From Gammaproteobacteria bacterium (GTDB lineage Bacteria; Pseudomonadota; Gammaproteobacteria; Enterobacterales; Aeromonadaceae), in contig JAAEZO010000013.1 of NCBI GenBank assembly GCA_018222825.1, forward strand, positions 1 to 34,738: a DNA stretch of 34,738 nt. The letters run 5' to 3'. Below are positions 24,649 through 33,517 of this stretch, piece by piece. The notes under the pieces are model-generated. The model was not told the origin of the DNA. It worked only from the letters and a program-made list of their open reading frames with translations, and did not search any database. Position 1 is the first letter of the stretch. Each line of letters opens with the position of its first letter. A program made the translations under genes and the position numbers.

Positions 24649-26088
24649 ATGTCTAACGGGGTCAGGGGATTCGCCCCCCGCTCTTTACTACAACTGGTAC
24701 TGATTGCCTTTTCGCTGGTGTTGCTGCCGCTGATCCTGCTGGTTATTCAGAATGGCCGCAGCCTGGACCGGGTTAATCTGCTGGCGCAGGACGGGATTGA
24801 AAGCGCGGTTATCGATACCCGGCGCGCCTCCGACATGAACGACCTTGCCCTTGAAATGGAGCGCGCTATCCGCCGTTATGCGGTATTGGGCGATCCGGAG
24901 CTACGCCACTCTTATCTTCGGTTGCTGGAACGCTATCGGCTGGAGCTGGAGCAATTGCTGCTGGGTATCGATGGCGGCACCCTCGGCGATTCGTTACAAC
25001 ATCAGCTGGTCGATTTGGTGGATCTGGCCCAGGCCAGCAGTGAGCAAATTCGTGAACGGGTAGAGCTGTTCAATGCCTTCAACCGCGACACCCTGGCGCT
25101 GGACCAGCTGACCCGGGCGCAGATTGACGGACGCATCGAGCAGTTGCGTGAGCATGTGATACAGGTACGCCAGCAGCTGTGGATGCTGAGTGCGGCCCTG
25201 GGCGGAGCCAGTCTGTTGCTGGTGCTGCTGTTTACCTACCTCATTATTCGCCCGGTGCGACAGCTGGAGCGGCGTATTCTCAGCCTGGGTGCCGGGGTCG
25301 AGCCGGAAGAAAGGCCGGTACGGGGGCCGGCAGAACTGGTGGCGCTGGGCGACAAGCTGCAGTGGCTGCATCAGCGCCTGCGCGAACTGGAAGCCCAAAA
25401 GCTGCAGTTCTTGCGTCATCTGTCGCACGAACTTAAAACGCCGCTGGCCAGTCTCAGAGAGGGCGCCGACCTGTTGCTGGAACGAGTGACCGGCCCTCTG
25501 ACCGACGAACAGGCAGAAATCTGCGAGCTACTGGTTCATAACAGCTTTCGTCTGCAGGGGCTGATCGAACAGCTGCTCGATTACAACCGCATTCAGCAGG
25601 TGCAGGTCTATCAGGAGCCGGTGACGGTGCAGCCATTGCTGGAGCAAAGCCTGGAGGCCCATCGGCTGACCATAGAGAACAAGCGCTTACAGGTCAGCCT
25701 GGCGCTGAATGACGCATGCCCGCTGGCAGACCGGCACCTGCTCAAGCTGGTGTTGGATAATCTGATTTCCAATGCGGTAAATTACGCCGATGTGGCGGGT
25801 TTGCTGCGGGTAGAATCCCGAATCGACGCCGAAGATTATGTGCTGACGGTCGCCAACACCGGTCAGCCAATACCGGAGCGGGACAGAGAGCGTATTTTCG
25901 AACCGTTCGTACAGGGCAGTCAGGTGCGAAAAGGGGTGCTCAAGGGGTCCGGTATCGGGCTGAGTATCGCGCGGGAGGCCGCCGTCAGCATGGGCGGCCG
26001 CCTGATATTGAATACCACCATGGCAGAGCTGGTTTGTTTTGAACTGACTCTGCCCAAAAGTAAAGATCAAGGAACAAGAGATGACTAG
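24649..26088 (+). CDS. glrK: Sensor histidine kinase GlrK (QseE)
   Basis: A 479-aa inner-membrane kinase. Membrane segments lie at about 13-33 and 179-200, with a helical periplasmic sensor domain between, then HAMP (about 200-250), H-box LRHLSHELKTPLASL (His260), N-box DNLISNAVNYA and a G-box region ending GSGIGLSIA. The identification rests on the gene order kinase - small lipoprotein - AAA+ response regulator, the conserved glrK-qseG-glrR layout, and on similarity of the H-box region. The ATG at 24649 lacks a strong ribosome site; earlier in-frame starts would add a non-family extension. It overlaps the next gene by 8 bases. Confidence 0.92.
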   Translation: MSNGVRGFAPRSLLQLVLIAFSLVLLPLILLVIQNGRSLDRVNLLAQDGIESAVIDTRRASDMNDLALEMERAIRRYAVLGDPELRHSYLRLLERYRLELEQLLLGIDGGTLGDSLQHQLVDLVDLAQASSEQIRERVELFNAFNRDTLALDQLTRAQIDGRIEQLREHVIQVRQQLWMLSAALGGASLLLVLLFTYLIIRPVRQLERRILSLGAGVEPEERPVRGPAELVALGDKLQWLHQRLRELEAQKLQFLRHLSHELKTPLASLREGADLLLERVTGPLTDEQAEICELLVHNSFRLQGLIEQLLDYNRIQQVQVYQEPVTVQPLLEQSLEAHRLTIENKRLQVSLALNDACPLADRHLLKLVLDNLISNAVNYADVAGLLRVESRIDAEDYVLTVANTGQPIPERDRERIFEPFVQGSQVRKGVLKGSGIGLSIAREAAVSMGGRLILNTTMAELVCFELTLPKSKDQGTRDD

Positions 26089-26575
26089 AGTCTGGTGTTG
26101 CGGTGTGCTGGCATTGATGTTGTCCGGCTGTTCACTGCCTTTTTCGCTGCCTTATCAACAGAAAATCGATGCGGTCTGGAGTACGGGGTCCGACAGTCGG
26201 GAATTGCATGGCTGGCTGCAACTGTCGGCCGAGATGATGGACAGTGGTGAAAATACGCGTCAGCAAGCGTTGCAGCAACTGCAGAAAATGCCTGCCGGTA
26301 ACGAGTTGAAACTGGCCCTGTGGCTGAGTCATCCCCGGGCCAGCATCAGCCAGCGACAGCAGGCGCAGCAGCTGTTCAAGCAACATCTGCCGGCGGTGAA
26401 CACTCGGTTGCAGCAATTTTTTGGTGCCTATCAGAGCTATAATCAGGAGCTGTTGACCCTCAACCGGCAACTGGCGGAACGTCAGCAACATATCAATACC
26501 CTGACCCGCAAACTGAACGAGCTGGCCAGCATCGATCAGCAAATCAACGAACGTAAATTCCGAGAGACGCCATGA
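26081..26575 (+). CDS. qseG: QseG-like lipoprotein
   Basis: A 164-aa protein with a lipoprotein signal (lipobox LMLSGC, Cys17) and a mature part that is mostly helical, Gln-rich and ends in a likely coiled coil (LLTLNRQLAERQQHINTLTRKLNELASID). It is shorter than E. coli QseG (about 237 aa) and sequence similarity is low, so the name rests mainly on position between glrK and glrR. QseG works at the outer membrane and activates the kinase. Both ends overlap neighbouring genes, so translation is coupled throughout. Confidence 0.75.
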   Translation: MTRVWCCGVLALMLSGCSLPFSLPYQQKIDAVWSTGSDSRELHGWLQLSAEMMDSGENTRQQALQQLQKMPAGNELKLALWLSHPRASISQRQQAQQLFKQHLPAVNTRLQQFFGAYQSYNQELLTLNRQLAERQQHINTLTRKLNELASIDQQINERKFRETP

Positions 26576-27915
26576 AGCGCAAAGCCAGAATACTGCTGGT
26601 AGACGATGATGTCAGCCTGCTGAAGCTGTTGGGGCTGCGCCTGAAGAGCGAAGGCTTCGAGGTGAGCACGGCGGCGAGCGGCGCCGAGGCGCTGGAATGG
26701 CTGGAGCAGGAGCGGCCCGATCTGGTACTGAGTGATCTGCGTATGGATGGCATGGATGGCCTGGCGCTGTTCGACCGCATTCAGCGTCAGCATGTGGGGC
26801 TGCCGGTGGTGATCATGACGGCGCACGGCTCCATTACCGACGCGGTGACCGCCACCCGCTCCGGGGTGTTCGGTTTTCTGACCAAGCCCATCGACAAGGA
26901 AGCCTTGCGCAAGACCATCAACGAAGCGCTGTCGGTATCCTTGCCGGCGATGGAAGACGACTGGCAGCAAAGCATCATGACCCGCAGTCCGACCATGGTG
27001 GCCTTGCTGGAACAGGCCCGGCGCATGGCCCCGCTGGATATCAGCGTGATGCTGACCGGGCCTTCCGGCTCGGGCAAGGCATTGATGGCCGAGGTATTGC
27101 ACGATGCCAGCCCACGGCGGGATTACCCTTTTATTGCCCTTAATTGCGGCGCCATGACCGAGCAGTTGCTGGAGTCCGAACTGTTCGGCCATGTCAAAGA
27201 CGCCTTCGACGGCGCCATTTCCGATCATCCGGGCGTTTTTCTCGCCGCTCAGGGCGGAACCCTGTTGCTGGAAGAAGTGGGTGAGCTGTCGTCGACGCTG
27301 CAGATAAAACTGTTGCGGGCACTGGAGCAGCAGCAGGTGCGGCCACTGGGGGCCACGCGCAGCATCAAGACCGATGTGCGGGTGCTGTCTTCCACCAATC
27401 GGGATCTGGTCTCCGCCATGGAGCAGGGCGCCTTTCGGGAAGATCTGTTTTATCGACTCAATGTGGTGAACCTGAGCCTGCCGGCGTTGCAGCAAAGACC
27501 CGAAGATATTCCGCTGCTGGCGCGCCATGCGCTGGATCAGCTCAGGCAACGTCAGTCCACCCAGGTGACCGGTTTTGCTCCCGAGGCGCTGTCGATGCTG
27601 GCGGCGGCAAGCTGGCCGGGTAATGTGCGGCAATTGCTGAATGTGGTAGAGCAGGCGGTGGCGCTGGCTTCGGCCCCGGTCATCGGCCCGCAGCTGATTG
27701 AAAACATACTGGCGGGCAGCGGCGAACAGTTTCCTACCTTCAACGAGGCCAGGGCCGAGTTTGAACGCTTGTATCTGCACAAGATACTGCGCATGACCGA
27801 GGGCAATGTGAGCCAGGCGGCAGCGCTTGCCGGACGCAACCGGACCGACTTCTACAAGCTGCTCAACCGACACGGTATCGAGGCTGGCACTTACAAAGAA
27901 AAAAACAGGGAATGA
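26572..27915 (+). CDS. glrR: GlrR (QseF) response regulator with altered sigma-54 contact and Walker motifs
   Basis: A 447-aa protein. The receiver domain has acidic residues 11-13, Asp55 in LSDLRMDG and Lys in FLTKPID. The AAA+ domain (about 140-370) and a C-terminal Fis-type helix-turn-helix (GNVSQAAALAGRNRTDFYKLLNRHG) match E. coli GlrR closely. The AAA+ motifs do not. Walker A is GPSGSGKAL (163-171) rather than GESGTGKE. The sigma-54 contact loop is DAFDGA (210-215) rather than GAFTGA. Walker B is LLLEEVG with Glu234 in place of the usual Asp. The lysine of Walker A, the arginine-finger region FREDLFYRLNV and WPGNVRQL are intact. Such changes are expected to weaken or abolish sigma-54 activation. 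It could act as a sigma-54-independent DNA-binding regulator. Confidence 0.93.
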   Translation: MKRKARILLVDDDVSLLKLLGLRLKSEGFEVSTAASGAEALEWLEQERPDLVLSDLRMDGMDGLALFDRIQRQHVGLPVVIMTAHGSITDAVTATRSGVFGFLTKPIDKEALRKTINEALSVSLPAMEDDWQQSIMTRSPTMVALLEQARRMAPLDISVMLTGPSGSGKALMAEVLHDASPRRDYPFIALNCGAMTEQLLESELFGHVKDAFDGAISDHPGVFLAAQGGTLLLEEVGELSSTLQIKLLRALEQQQVRPLGATRSIKTDVRVLSSTNRDLVSAMEQGAFREDLFYRLNVVNLSLPALQQRPEDIPLLARHALDQLRQRQSTQVTGFAPEALSMLAAASWPGNVRQLLNVVEQAVALASAPVIGPQLIENILAGSGEQFPTFNEARAEFERLYLHKILRMTEGNVSQAAALAGRNRTDFYKLLNRHGIEAGTYKEKNRE

Positions 27916-27974
27916 AAGATTTATACACTTCACTCGCTCTTTGTACCCAATAAGCCAGTAACCACGGATTTCAC

Positions 27975-29000
27975 ATGCGGATACACCTCAAGAAAAAATC
28001 ACAACTGAGCGAAAACCAGGTTACCCCGGAATCGGTTTATCGCCAGCGCCGACAGATATTGCAAGGTCTCGGACTGGGACTTGGCGCCGCGGCATTGAGC
28101 GGCCCGGCCAGTGCCGGCCTGTTCGGCTCCCTGCTGGGGGATGAAAAAGCCACCCCCACCAAGGGAGCTGCCACCACCACACCGCTGACCTTCAATCGTC
28201 CCGACGCCTATCAAATAGCGGTGCCGCCAACGGCCGAACGGGTGGCCACCAGCTATAACAATTTTTATGAATTTGGCGCCGACAAGTCGGATCCGGCGCG
28301 TAATGCTCAAGGCTTCAAAACCAAGCCCTGGACGCTGACCATTTCCGGTGAAGTGGATAATCCCCAGACCATTGACGTCTGGTCGTGGATGGAAAAGCAG
28401 CAGCTGGAAGAGCGTATTTATCGTCATCGCTGTGTTGAAGCCTGGTCGATGGTTATTCCCTGGCTGGGGGTGCCGTTGGCAGACATCATCAAGGCGGCGG
28501 GGCCGACGTCCAAAGCCAAGTATGTGGCCTTTGAAACCCTGTATGACCCGGAGCAGATGCCCGGCCAGGCTTCTCGTTTTCTCGGTGGCGGCATCGATTA
28601 TCCCTATGTGGAAGGGCTGCGTCTGGATGAGGCCATGAACCCGCTGGCGATGCTGGCGGTGGGCATGTACGGCAAGACGCTGCCGCCCCAGAACGGTGCG
28701 CCGATTCGACTGGTCGTGCCCTGGAAATACGGTTTCAAGGGCATCAAGTCCATCGTTCGTATTCACCTGACCGACAAGCAGCCGCCCACCACCTGGAATC
28801 GGCTCGCTGCTTACGAATATGGCTTTTATGCCAACGTTAACCCCGAGGTGGATCATCCCCGCTGGAGCCAGGCCAGCGAGCGGGTGATCGCCGAAGGCGG
28901 CCTGTTCGGCAGCGAACGCCAGCCGACGCTGATGTTCAACGGTTATGAAGAAGAAGTCGCCAGCCTCTATCGGGGTATGGATCTGAGGAAGTTCTACTGA
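27975..29000 (+). CDS. msrP: Protein-methionine-sulfoxide reductase catalytic subunit MsrP
   Basis: A 341-aa molybdoenzyme that reduces oxidised methionine in periplasmic proteins. The N-terminus has a Tat signal ([21 protein letters not shown]) for export of the folded enzyme. Cys153 in [15 protein letters not shown] is the expected molybdenum ligand, and [18 protein letters not shown]-like and [13 protein letters not shown] segments are family features. Length matches E. coli MsrP (334). It shares a TGATG stop-start overlap with msrQ. The regulatory genes hprSR are not here; the neighbouring operon upstream is glrK-qseG-glrR, which ends 59 bases earlier. Confidence 0.96.
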   Translation: MRIHLKKKSQLSENQVTPESVYRQRRQILQGLGLGLGAAALSGPASAGLFGSLLGDEKATPTKGAATTTPLTFNRPDAYQIAVPPTAERVATSYNNFYEFGADKSDPARNAQGFKTKPWTLTISGEVDNPQTIDVWSWMEKQQLEERIYRHRCVEAWSMVIPWLGVPLADIIKAAGPTSKAKYVAFETLYDPEQMPGQASRFLGGGIDYPYVEGLRLDEAMNPLAMLAVGMYGKTLPPQNGAPIRLVVPWKYGFKGIKSIVRIHLTDKQPPTTWNRLAAYEYGFYANVNPEVDHPRWSQASERVIAEGGLFGSERQPTLMFNGYEEEVASLYRGMDLRKFY

Positions 29001-29644
29001 TGAAACTGACCCCCAAAGGGTTGCTGTGGCTGAAGGTCTGTTTGCATACAGCGGCGGTGCTGCCGCTGCTGTGGCTGCCCTGGGCATTTGAGGTCGGGCG
29101 CTTCAGCGCCGACCCCATTCCCGAGTTGCTGCAGTTTCTCGGCGACTGGTCGCTGCGGCTGTTGCTGCTGACGCTTTGTATCTCGCCCCTGGCCAAAAAA
29201 CTGAAAAACGGCGGCCTGATCAAGGTGCGCCGGCTGCTGGGACTCTGGTGCTTTACCTATGCCAGCCTGCATCTGCTGGTGTGGTTGCTGCTCGACCTGC
29301 AGCTGGCCTGGGGCCAGATTGGCGAGGAGATCGTCAAGCGCGGCTTTATTACCTTAGGCATGGTGTCCTGGCTGGTATTGCTGTTGCTGGCGGTGACCTC
29401 TACCCGTGGCTGGCAGCGTCGGCTCGGCCCTCGCTGGCAGCGGCTGCATAACTGGACCTATCTGGCGGCGCTGCTGATACCGATACATTTCTGGTGGGGC
29501 GTCAAGTCCGGCTGGATGGAGCCGGCCTTCTATCTGACGCTCAGCCTGGGTTTGTTGTGGTGGCGGCGCGACAAACTGGGCCGCTGGTGGCGAGCCAGGC
29601 TGAAAGCGAAGAACGAGAAAAACGCGGTAAACAGCAAGGTGTAA
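29000..29644 (+). CDS. msrQ: MsrQ haem-binding membrane subunit
   Basis: A 214-aa inner-membrane protein with about six helices that passes electrons to MsrP. Family features include LLLLTLCISPLAKKL, RRLLGLWCFTYASLHLLVWLLLD (haem-ligand His region) and RWQRLHNWTYLAALLIPIHFWWGVK, with His residues in the expected helices. The ATG lies in the TGATG overlap with msrP, so the two are translationally coupled. Confidence 0.96.
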   Translation: MKLTPKGLLWLKVCLHTAAVLPLLWLPWAFEVGRFSADPIPELLQFLGDWSLRLLLLTLCISPLAKKLKNGGLIKVRRLLGLWCFTYASLHLLVWLLLDLQLAWGQIGEEIVKRGFITLGMVSWLVLLLLAVTSTRGWQRRLGPRWQRLHNWTYLAALLIPIHFWWGVKSGWMEPAFYLTLSLGLLWWRRDKLGRWWRARLKAKNEKNAVNSKV

Positions 29645-29727
29645 GGCAGCCTTGCTGCACGGCCCTCACATCTTTGTTGGCTATCGGGTAAACTGGCCGC
29701 TTTGTCGGGCAAGCAGCGGAGTATTGA

Positions 29728-30189
29728 ATGGATAACCGGTTATGGGGATTGTGTTTTCTGGATGAGGGCGTGGCGCTGTCGGTGATCAGCCGCAAAGAGA
29801 CCCGCTGCCAGTGGCTGAGTGACGAAGATCAGGCCCGCCATTATCTGCTGCATGATTACCTGGAGCATATTGCCGAGCTGGGCGAGCTGGATCAGCAGCA
29901 AACCACGGTCGCCCGCGAGCGGTTTGAATTGCTGATGGAGCAATATCCGGAGCCGGAAACCCTGGTGGAATACCTCAACGATCTCACCAGTGGCCTGACT
30001 CGCATTCTCTGGTTTGGCCCGCTGTCTGCCCTGGCCGAAGACTACGGCGATTTTCCGCTGGCGCTGCGCGCCTATTACTGGGAAGAGTATGGCGAAGGTG
30101 ACGAAGATCCGGTAACGCCGGTGGTGGAAGACGACTGGATTTATCTGGTGGAAGCCATGGACGACTTTCTACTGCAGGACGATTATTGA
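29728..30189 (+). CDS. Acidic protein of unknown function
   Basis: A 153-aa cytoplasmic protein, no signal peptide or membrane segment. It is strongly acidic, with about a quarter Asp and Glu and an acidic tail (MDDFLLQDDY). The composition is helical with several Trp and Tyr near the C-terminal half. The ATG has CGGAG upstream, and the reading frame fills the interval between msrQ and topB. I do not recognise a family and see no catalytic motif. It may share a transcript with msrPQ, but 83 bases separate them. A protein this acidic could mimic DNA or bind basic partners; that is speculation. Confidence 0.85.
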   Translation: MDNRLWGLCFLDEGVALSVISRKETRCQWLSDEDQARHYLLHDYLEHIAELGELDQQQTTVARERFELLMEQYPEPETLVEYLNDLTSGLTRILWFGPLSALAEDYGDFPLALRAYYWEEYGEGDEDPVTPVVEDDWIYLVEAMDDFLLQDDY

Positions 30190-30213
30190 AGTCGATCCCG
30201 CCCTGCTGCTAAC

Positions 30214-30229
30214 CTGTATCCATATACAG
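30214..30229. promoter_or_regulatory. LexA (SOS) box upstream of topB
   Basis: CTGT-ATCCATAT-ACAG matches the LexA consensus CTGT-N8-ACAG with both ends perfect and an A+T-rich centre. The right flank TA extends the match to the longer TACTGT...ACAGTA form on one side. It ends 27 bases before the topB ATG, inside the likely promoter (TATACA at 30223 could be the -10). LexA should repress topB until DNA damage. Confidence 0.78.
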
Positions 30230-30256
30230 TAGCCATATGCAGCAACAAGCACCCCT

Positions 30257-32200
30257 ATGATCCTCTATATTGCCGAAAAACCCAGCCTGGGCCGCGCCCT
30301 GGCCGAGGTGTTGCCCAAGCCCCACCAGAAGGGCGATGGCTTTATTCGCCTGGGCAACGGCGACGTGGTCAGCTGGTGCATCGGCCACCTGCTGGAGCAG
30401 TCCCAGCCCGACGCCTATGATCCGGCCTTCAAGCAATGGCGGTTGGAACACCTGCCGATTATTCCCCGCGAGTGGAAGCTCGAAGCCAAGCCCAAGACCC
30501 GCAGCCAGCTGACGGTGCTGAAAAAACTGCTGAAGCAGGCCGATGACATCGTTCATGTGGGCGATCCGGATCGCGAAGGGCAGCTGCTGGTGGACGAGGT
30601 AATCAGTTTCTGCGGCGTGTCTGCCGCCCGGCGGGAGCGTGTGCAACGCTGTCTGATCAGCGATCTCAATCCGGCTGCAGTCAGAAAGGCACTGGCGGCA
30701 CTGCGGCCCAACCGGGACTTTGTGCCATTGTCGGTGTCGGCGCTGGCGCGGTCCCGGGCCGACTGGCTCTATGGCATCAACATGAGTCGGTTGTGCACCA
30801 TTCAGGGCCAGAAAATGGGTTACCAGGGGGTGCTGTCGGTCGGGCGGGTACAGACTCCGCTGCTGGGGCTGGTGGTGCGGCGGGATCAGGAGATTGGCGC
30901 CTTCACCGCCAAGCCCTACTTCGAGGTGCTGGCCCTGCTGCAGACCGAGGCCGACGAACGCTTCAAGGCCAAATGGCAGCCCAGCGAAGCCTGTCAGCCC
31001 TGGCAGGATGAAGAGGGTCGGGTACTGTCCCGCGCCCTGGCAGAAAACGTCATCAAGCGCATTCAGGGGCAGCCGGGGCGGGTGATCGGGGCCGAACGCA
31101 AGCAGCGCCGGCAGGCGCCGCCTCTGCCTTACAACCTGTCGACCTTGCAGATTGACGCCGCCCGTCGTTTCGGCCTCAGCGCCAAGCAGGTGCTGGATGT
31201 ATGCCAGACCCTGTATGAGCGGCACAAGCTGATCACCTATCCCCGTTCCGACTGCCGTTACCTGCCGGAAGATCATTATCATCAGGCCGGGTCGGTTACC
31301 GGTGCCTTGGCCCGTACCAGCCCCGAGCTGGCGCCGGCGGTAGCCGAAGCGAATTTAAGCCTGCGCAGCAAGGCCTGGAACGACAAGAAAGTCGAAGCGC
31401 ACCATGCCATTATTCCCACCGCCAAGGCGATGGACGGCGGCAAGCTGTCTGCGGCCGAGCAGCAGGTCTATCAGTTGATTGCCCGCCAGTATCTGGCCCA
31501 GTTCTATCCGCATTGGGAATATGACGACAAGCTGCTGGAGGTCGATATCGCCGGCGGGCGTTTTATCGCTCGCGCCCGCCAGCAAATGAAACCCGGCTGG
31601 AAAGCCCTGTTTGCCCGGCCGGACAAGAAGGAAGACGAAGATCCCGAGTTACAGCCAACGCTGCCGGCGCTGGCGGTGGGGGATGCGTTGTTGTGTCTCG
31701 AAGGCGAGCTGCTCGACAAGCTGACCCAGCCGCCCAAGCATTTCAGTGACGCCACCCTGCTGGCGGCCATGACCAATATCGCCCGTTATGTCACCGATGC
31801 CGAGCTGAGAAAGATACTGCGCGATACCGATGGTCTGGGCACGGAGGCAACCCGGGCCGGCATTATCGAGTTGCTGTTCAATCGCGGTTTTCTCACGCGT
31901 GAGGGCAAGCAGATTCGGGCTACCGAAGCGGGAACCAAGCTGATCGCCAGCCTGCCCGAGTCGGCCACCACCCCGGACATGACCGCCCGCTGGGAAGCGG
32001 TGCTCGATGCCATCAGCCGCAAGCAGGCCGCTTATCAGGGCTTTATGGCCGAGCTGGAAGCTTCACTGCCGGTGTTGATCAGCCAGGTGGATCCGGCGGC
32101 GTTCAGCGGGCTGCAGGGTGGCGGCAAGCCGAAGCAGTTTCGCAAGCGCAAGCCGCGCAAAGCGGCCACCGGGGCCTCGGCCAGGGCGAAAAAGCGCTAG
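30257..32200 (+). CDS. topB: DNA topoisomerase III
   Basis: A 647-aa type IA topoisomerase, the family's usual length (E. coli 653). The N-terminal Toprim motifs are [20 protein letters not shown] and [16 protein letters not shown] (DxD with Glu). The active tyrosine is Tyr328 in [13 protein letters not shown], the same position as in E. coli Top[18 protein letters not shown] is also characteristic. The C-terminus is basic ([14 protein letters not shown]) and lacks zinc fingers, as in TopB. It decatenates replication and recombination intermediates, often with RecQ. A LexA box just upstream suggests damage induction. Confidence 0.98.
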   Translation: MILYIAEKPSLGRALAEVLPKPHQKGDGFIRLGNGDVVSWCIGHLLEQSQPDAYDPAFKQWRLEHLPIIPREWKLEAKPKTRSQLTVLKKLLKQADDIVHVGDPDREGQLLVDEVISFCGVSAARRERVQRCLISDLNPAAVRKALAALRPNRDFVPLSVSALARSRADWLYGINMSRLCTIQGQKMGYQGVLSVGRVQTPLLGLVVRRDQEIGAFTAKPYFEVLALLQTEADERFKAKWQPSEACQPWQDEEGRVLSRALAENVIKRIQGQPGRVIGAERKQRRQAPPLPYNLSTLQIDAARRFGLSAKQVLDVCQTLYERHKLITYPRSDCRYLPEDHYHQAGSVTGALARTSPELAPAVAEANLSLRSKAWNDKKVEAHHAIIPTAKAMDGGKLSAAEQQVYQLIARQYLAQFYPHWEYDDKLLEVDIAGGRFIARARQQMKPGWKALFARPDKKEDEDPELQPTLPALAVGDALLCLEGELLDKLTQPPKHFSDATLLAAMTNIARYVTDAELRKILRDTDGLGTEATRAGIIELLFNRGFLTREGKQIRATEAGTKLIASLPESATTPDMTARWEAVLDAISRKQAAYQGFMAELEASLPVLISQVDPAAFSGLQGGGKPKQFRKRKPRKAATGASARAKKR

Positions 32201-32305
32201 GCGAGCAGCTGCACAGTTCGGCGGAATACTGCGTTGGCGGCCTGCTATGCTTAGGCTTTCAACTTGTCGGCGCCGTGGTTGTTGCGCCGCAGACGGAAGC
32301 CCATC

Positions 32306-33385
32306 ATGGACAAGACACTCACGCTGTTCGCCCTCGGCGCCCTGCTGCTCGCTGGCTGCGGCCTGAGCGGCGATGCCGAGTATCAGGCCGGCTATGCGGC
32401 CCGGCTCGCCGGAGATGACGACAAGGCCTTTGCGCATTATCTGGATGCGGCCCGAAACGATGATTACCCCGAGGCGCGCTTTGAGGTCGCCGAGATGTAT
32501 CTGGAGGGCAGGGGAACCCGGCAGGATACCGGCCAGGCAATCAGCTGGTTAACGCAACTGGCGAATGCCGATGATCCGCAGTGGAGCCGCCTGGCACATC
32601 GACAGCTGGGCCTCATCTACCGGGGTGATTACGGGGAAGAGTATCGAAATCGGCGCAAAGCGGCAGAACATTTTCGTCGTTGTGCCGGCCTGGGGGATGC
32701 GGACTGTGACCGCTTGCTGGCGTTGCTGAGCCCGCCTTCTCTGCAGGTGGTGGCTGCCGGGAACGAGCGCGGGGGTGCCGGCCTGCCGGGGGTAAACATC
32801 TATGCCCGCCATGCTGCCAATGTGTACAAGATAGTGGTGTACGAGCAACTGGGCGCGGACCTCGCGCCAATCAGCGTCGGCTCGGCCATTGCCATCGAAC
32901 CCTACCGAGCCATCACCAGTTATCACCTGCTGCAGGCCGGTGGCGTGCCCGTCAGCATAGACAGCCGCACCGGCAATGACGCCGTGCAGGAAGCGGATGT
33001 GCGGGTATGGCAAGTCACCCGGGTGGATCCCCGGCGGGATTTGGCGTTGCTGACCCTGGCCGAGCCGGTGCGGCCACTGAACTTCACCAATACCATGGCG
33101 TCGTTCGACCGGGTGCGGGTGGGCGAAAGGGTGTTCGCCATCGGCGCCCCGGCCGGGCTGGACAAGACCCTGACCGAGGGGATCGTCTCCGCGCTGAGAA
33201 CCGAAAACGGGGTGCGCGTGATCCAGACAACTGCCCCCATCACCTATGGCTCATCGGGTGGTGCTCTTTTTGATGCCGAAGGCAACCTGCTCGGCATGAC
33301 CATCAAGGGGGTGCAGGCCGGAGGCAACTTCAACTTCGCCCTGTCCATGGACGAGGTGCAGGCCTTTCTGGCCGAGCCGGAGTAA
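32306..33385 (+). CDS. Lipoprotein with Sel1-like repeats fused to a trypsin-like protease domain
   Basis: A 359-aa protein. A lipoprotein signal with lipobox LLAGC (Cys18) is followed by two or three Sel1/TPR-like helical repeats at about 25-140 (e.g. ARFEVAEMYLEGRGTRQDTGQAISWL). From about 165 to the end is a trypsin-like serine protease domain of the DegP/S1 type, with candidate triad His207 (ITSYHLLQ), Asp245 (RRDLALL) and Ser317 (GSSGGALF). No PDZ domain follows. The combination of Sel1 repeats and protease on one lipid-anchored chain is unusual. The start at 32306 has ACGGAAG upstream; an earlier in-frame ATG at 32264 would add a basic extension. Substrate and anchoring membrane are unknown. 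Confidence 0.85.
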   Translation: MDKTLTLFALGALLLAGCGLSGDAEYQAGYAARLAGDDDKAFAHYLDAARNDDYPEARFEVAEMYLEGRGTRQDTGQAISWLTQLANADDPQWSRLAHRQLGLIYRGDYGEEYRNRRKAAEHFRRCAGLGDADCDRLLALLSPPSLQVVAAGNERGGAGLPGVNIYARHAANVYKIVVYEQLGADLAPISVGSAIAIEPYRAITSYHLLQAGGVPVSIDSRTGNDAVQEADVRVWQVTRVDPRRDLALLTLAEPVRPLNFTNTMASFDRVRVGERVFAIGAPAGLDKTLTEGIVSALRTENGVRVIQTTAPITYGSSGGALFDAEGNLLGMTIKGVQAGGNFNFALSMDEVQAFLAEPE

Positions 33386-33459
33386 CCACTCGAGCTTCAC
33401 TCGCGGCAACGAGCGGCCATCGGGGCGTCAGAACCGTGCCGGTGCCGTTGCGGCGCGGC

Positions 33460-33488
33460 TTAACCCGCTTCGGTACTTGGGGTACACT
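33460..33488 (+). promoter_or_regulatory. Predicted sigma-70 promoter of murB
   Basis: TTAACC (33460-33465), a 17-base spacer and TACACT (33483-33488) give a reasonable sigma-70 promoter about 30 bases before the murB ATG. It lies in the gap after the lipoprotein protease gene, which has no obvious terminator. Confidence 0.5.
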
Positions 33489-33517
33489 TGCCCGGCATTT
33501 ATTCAGGAACCGTAACC

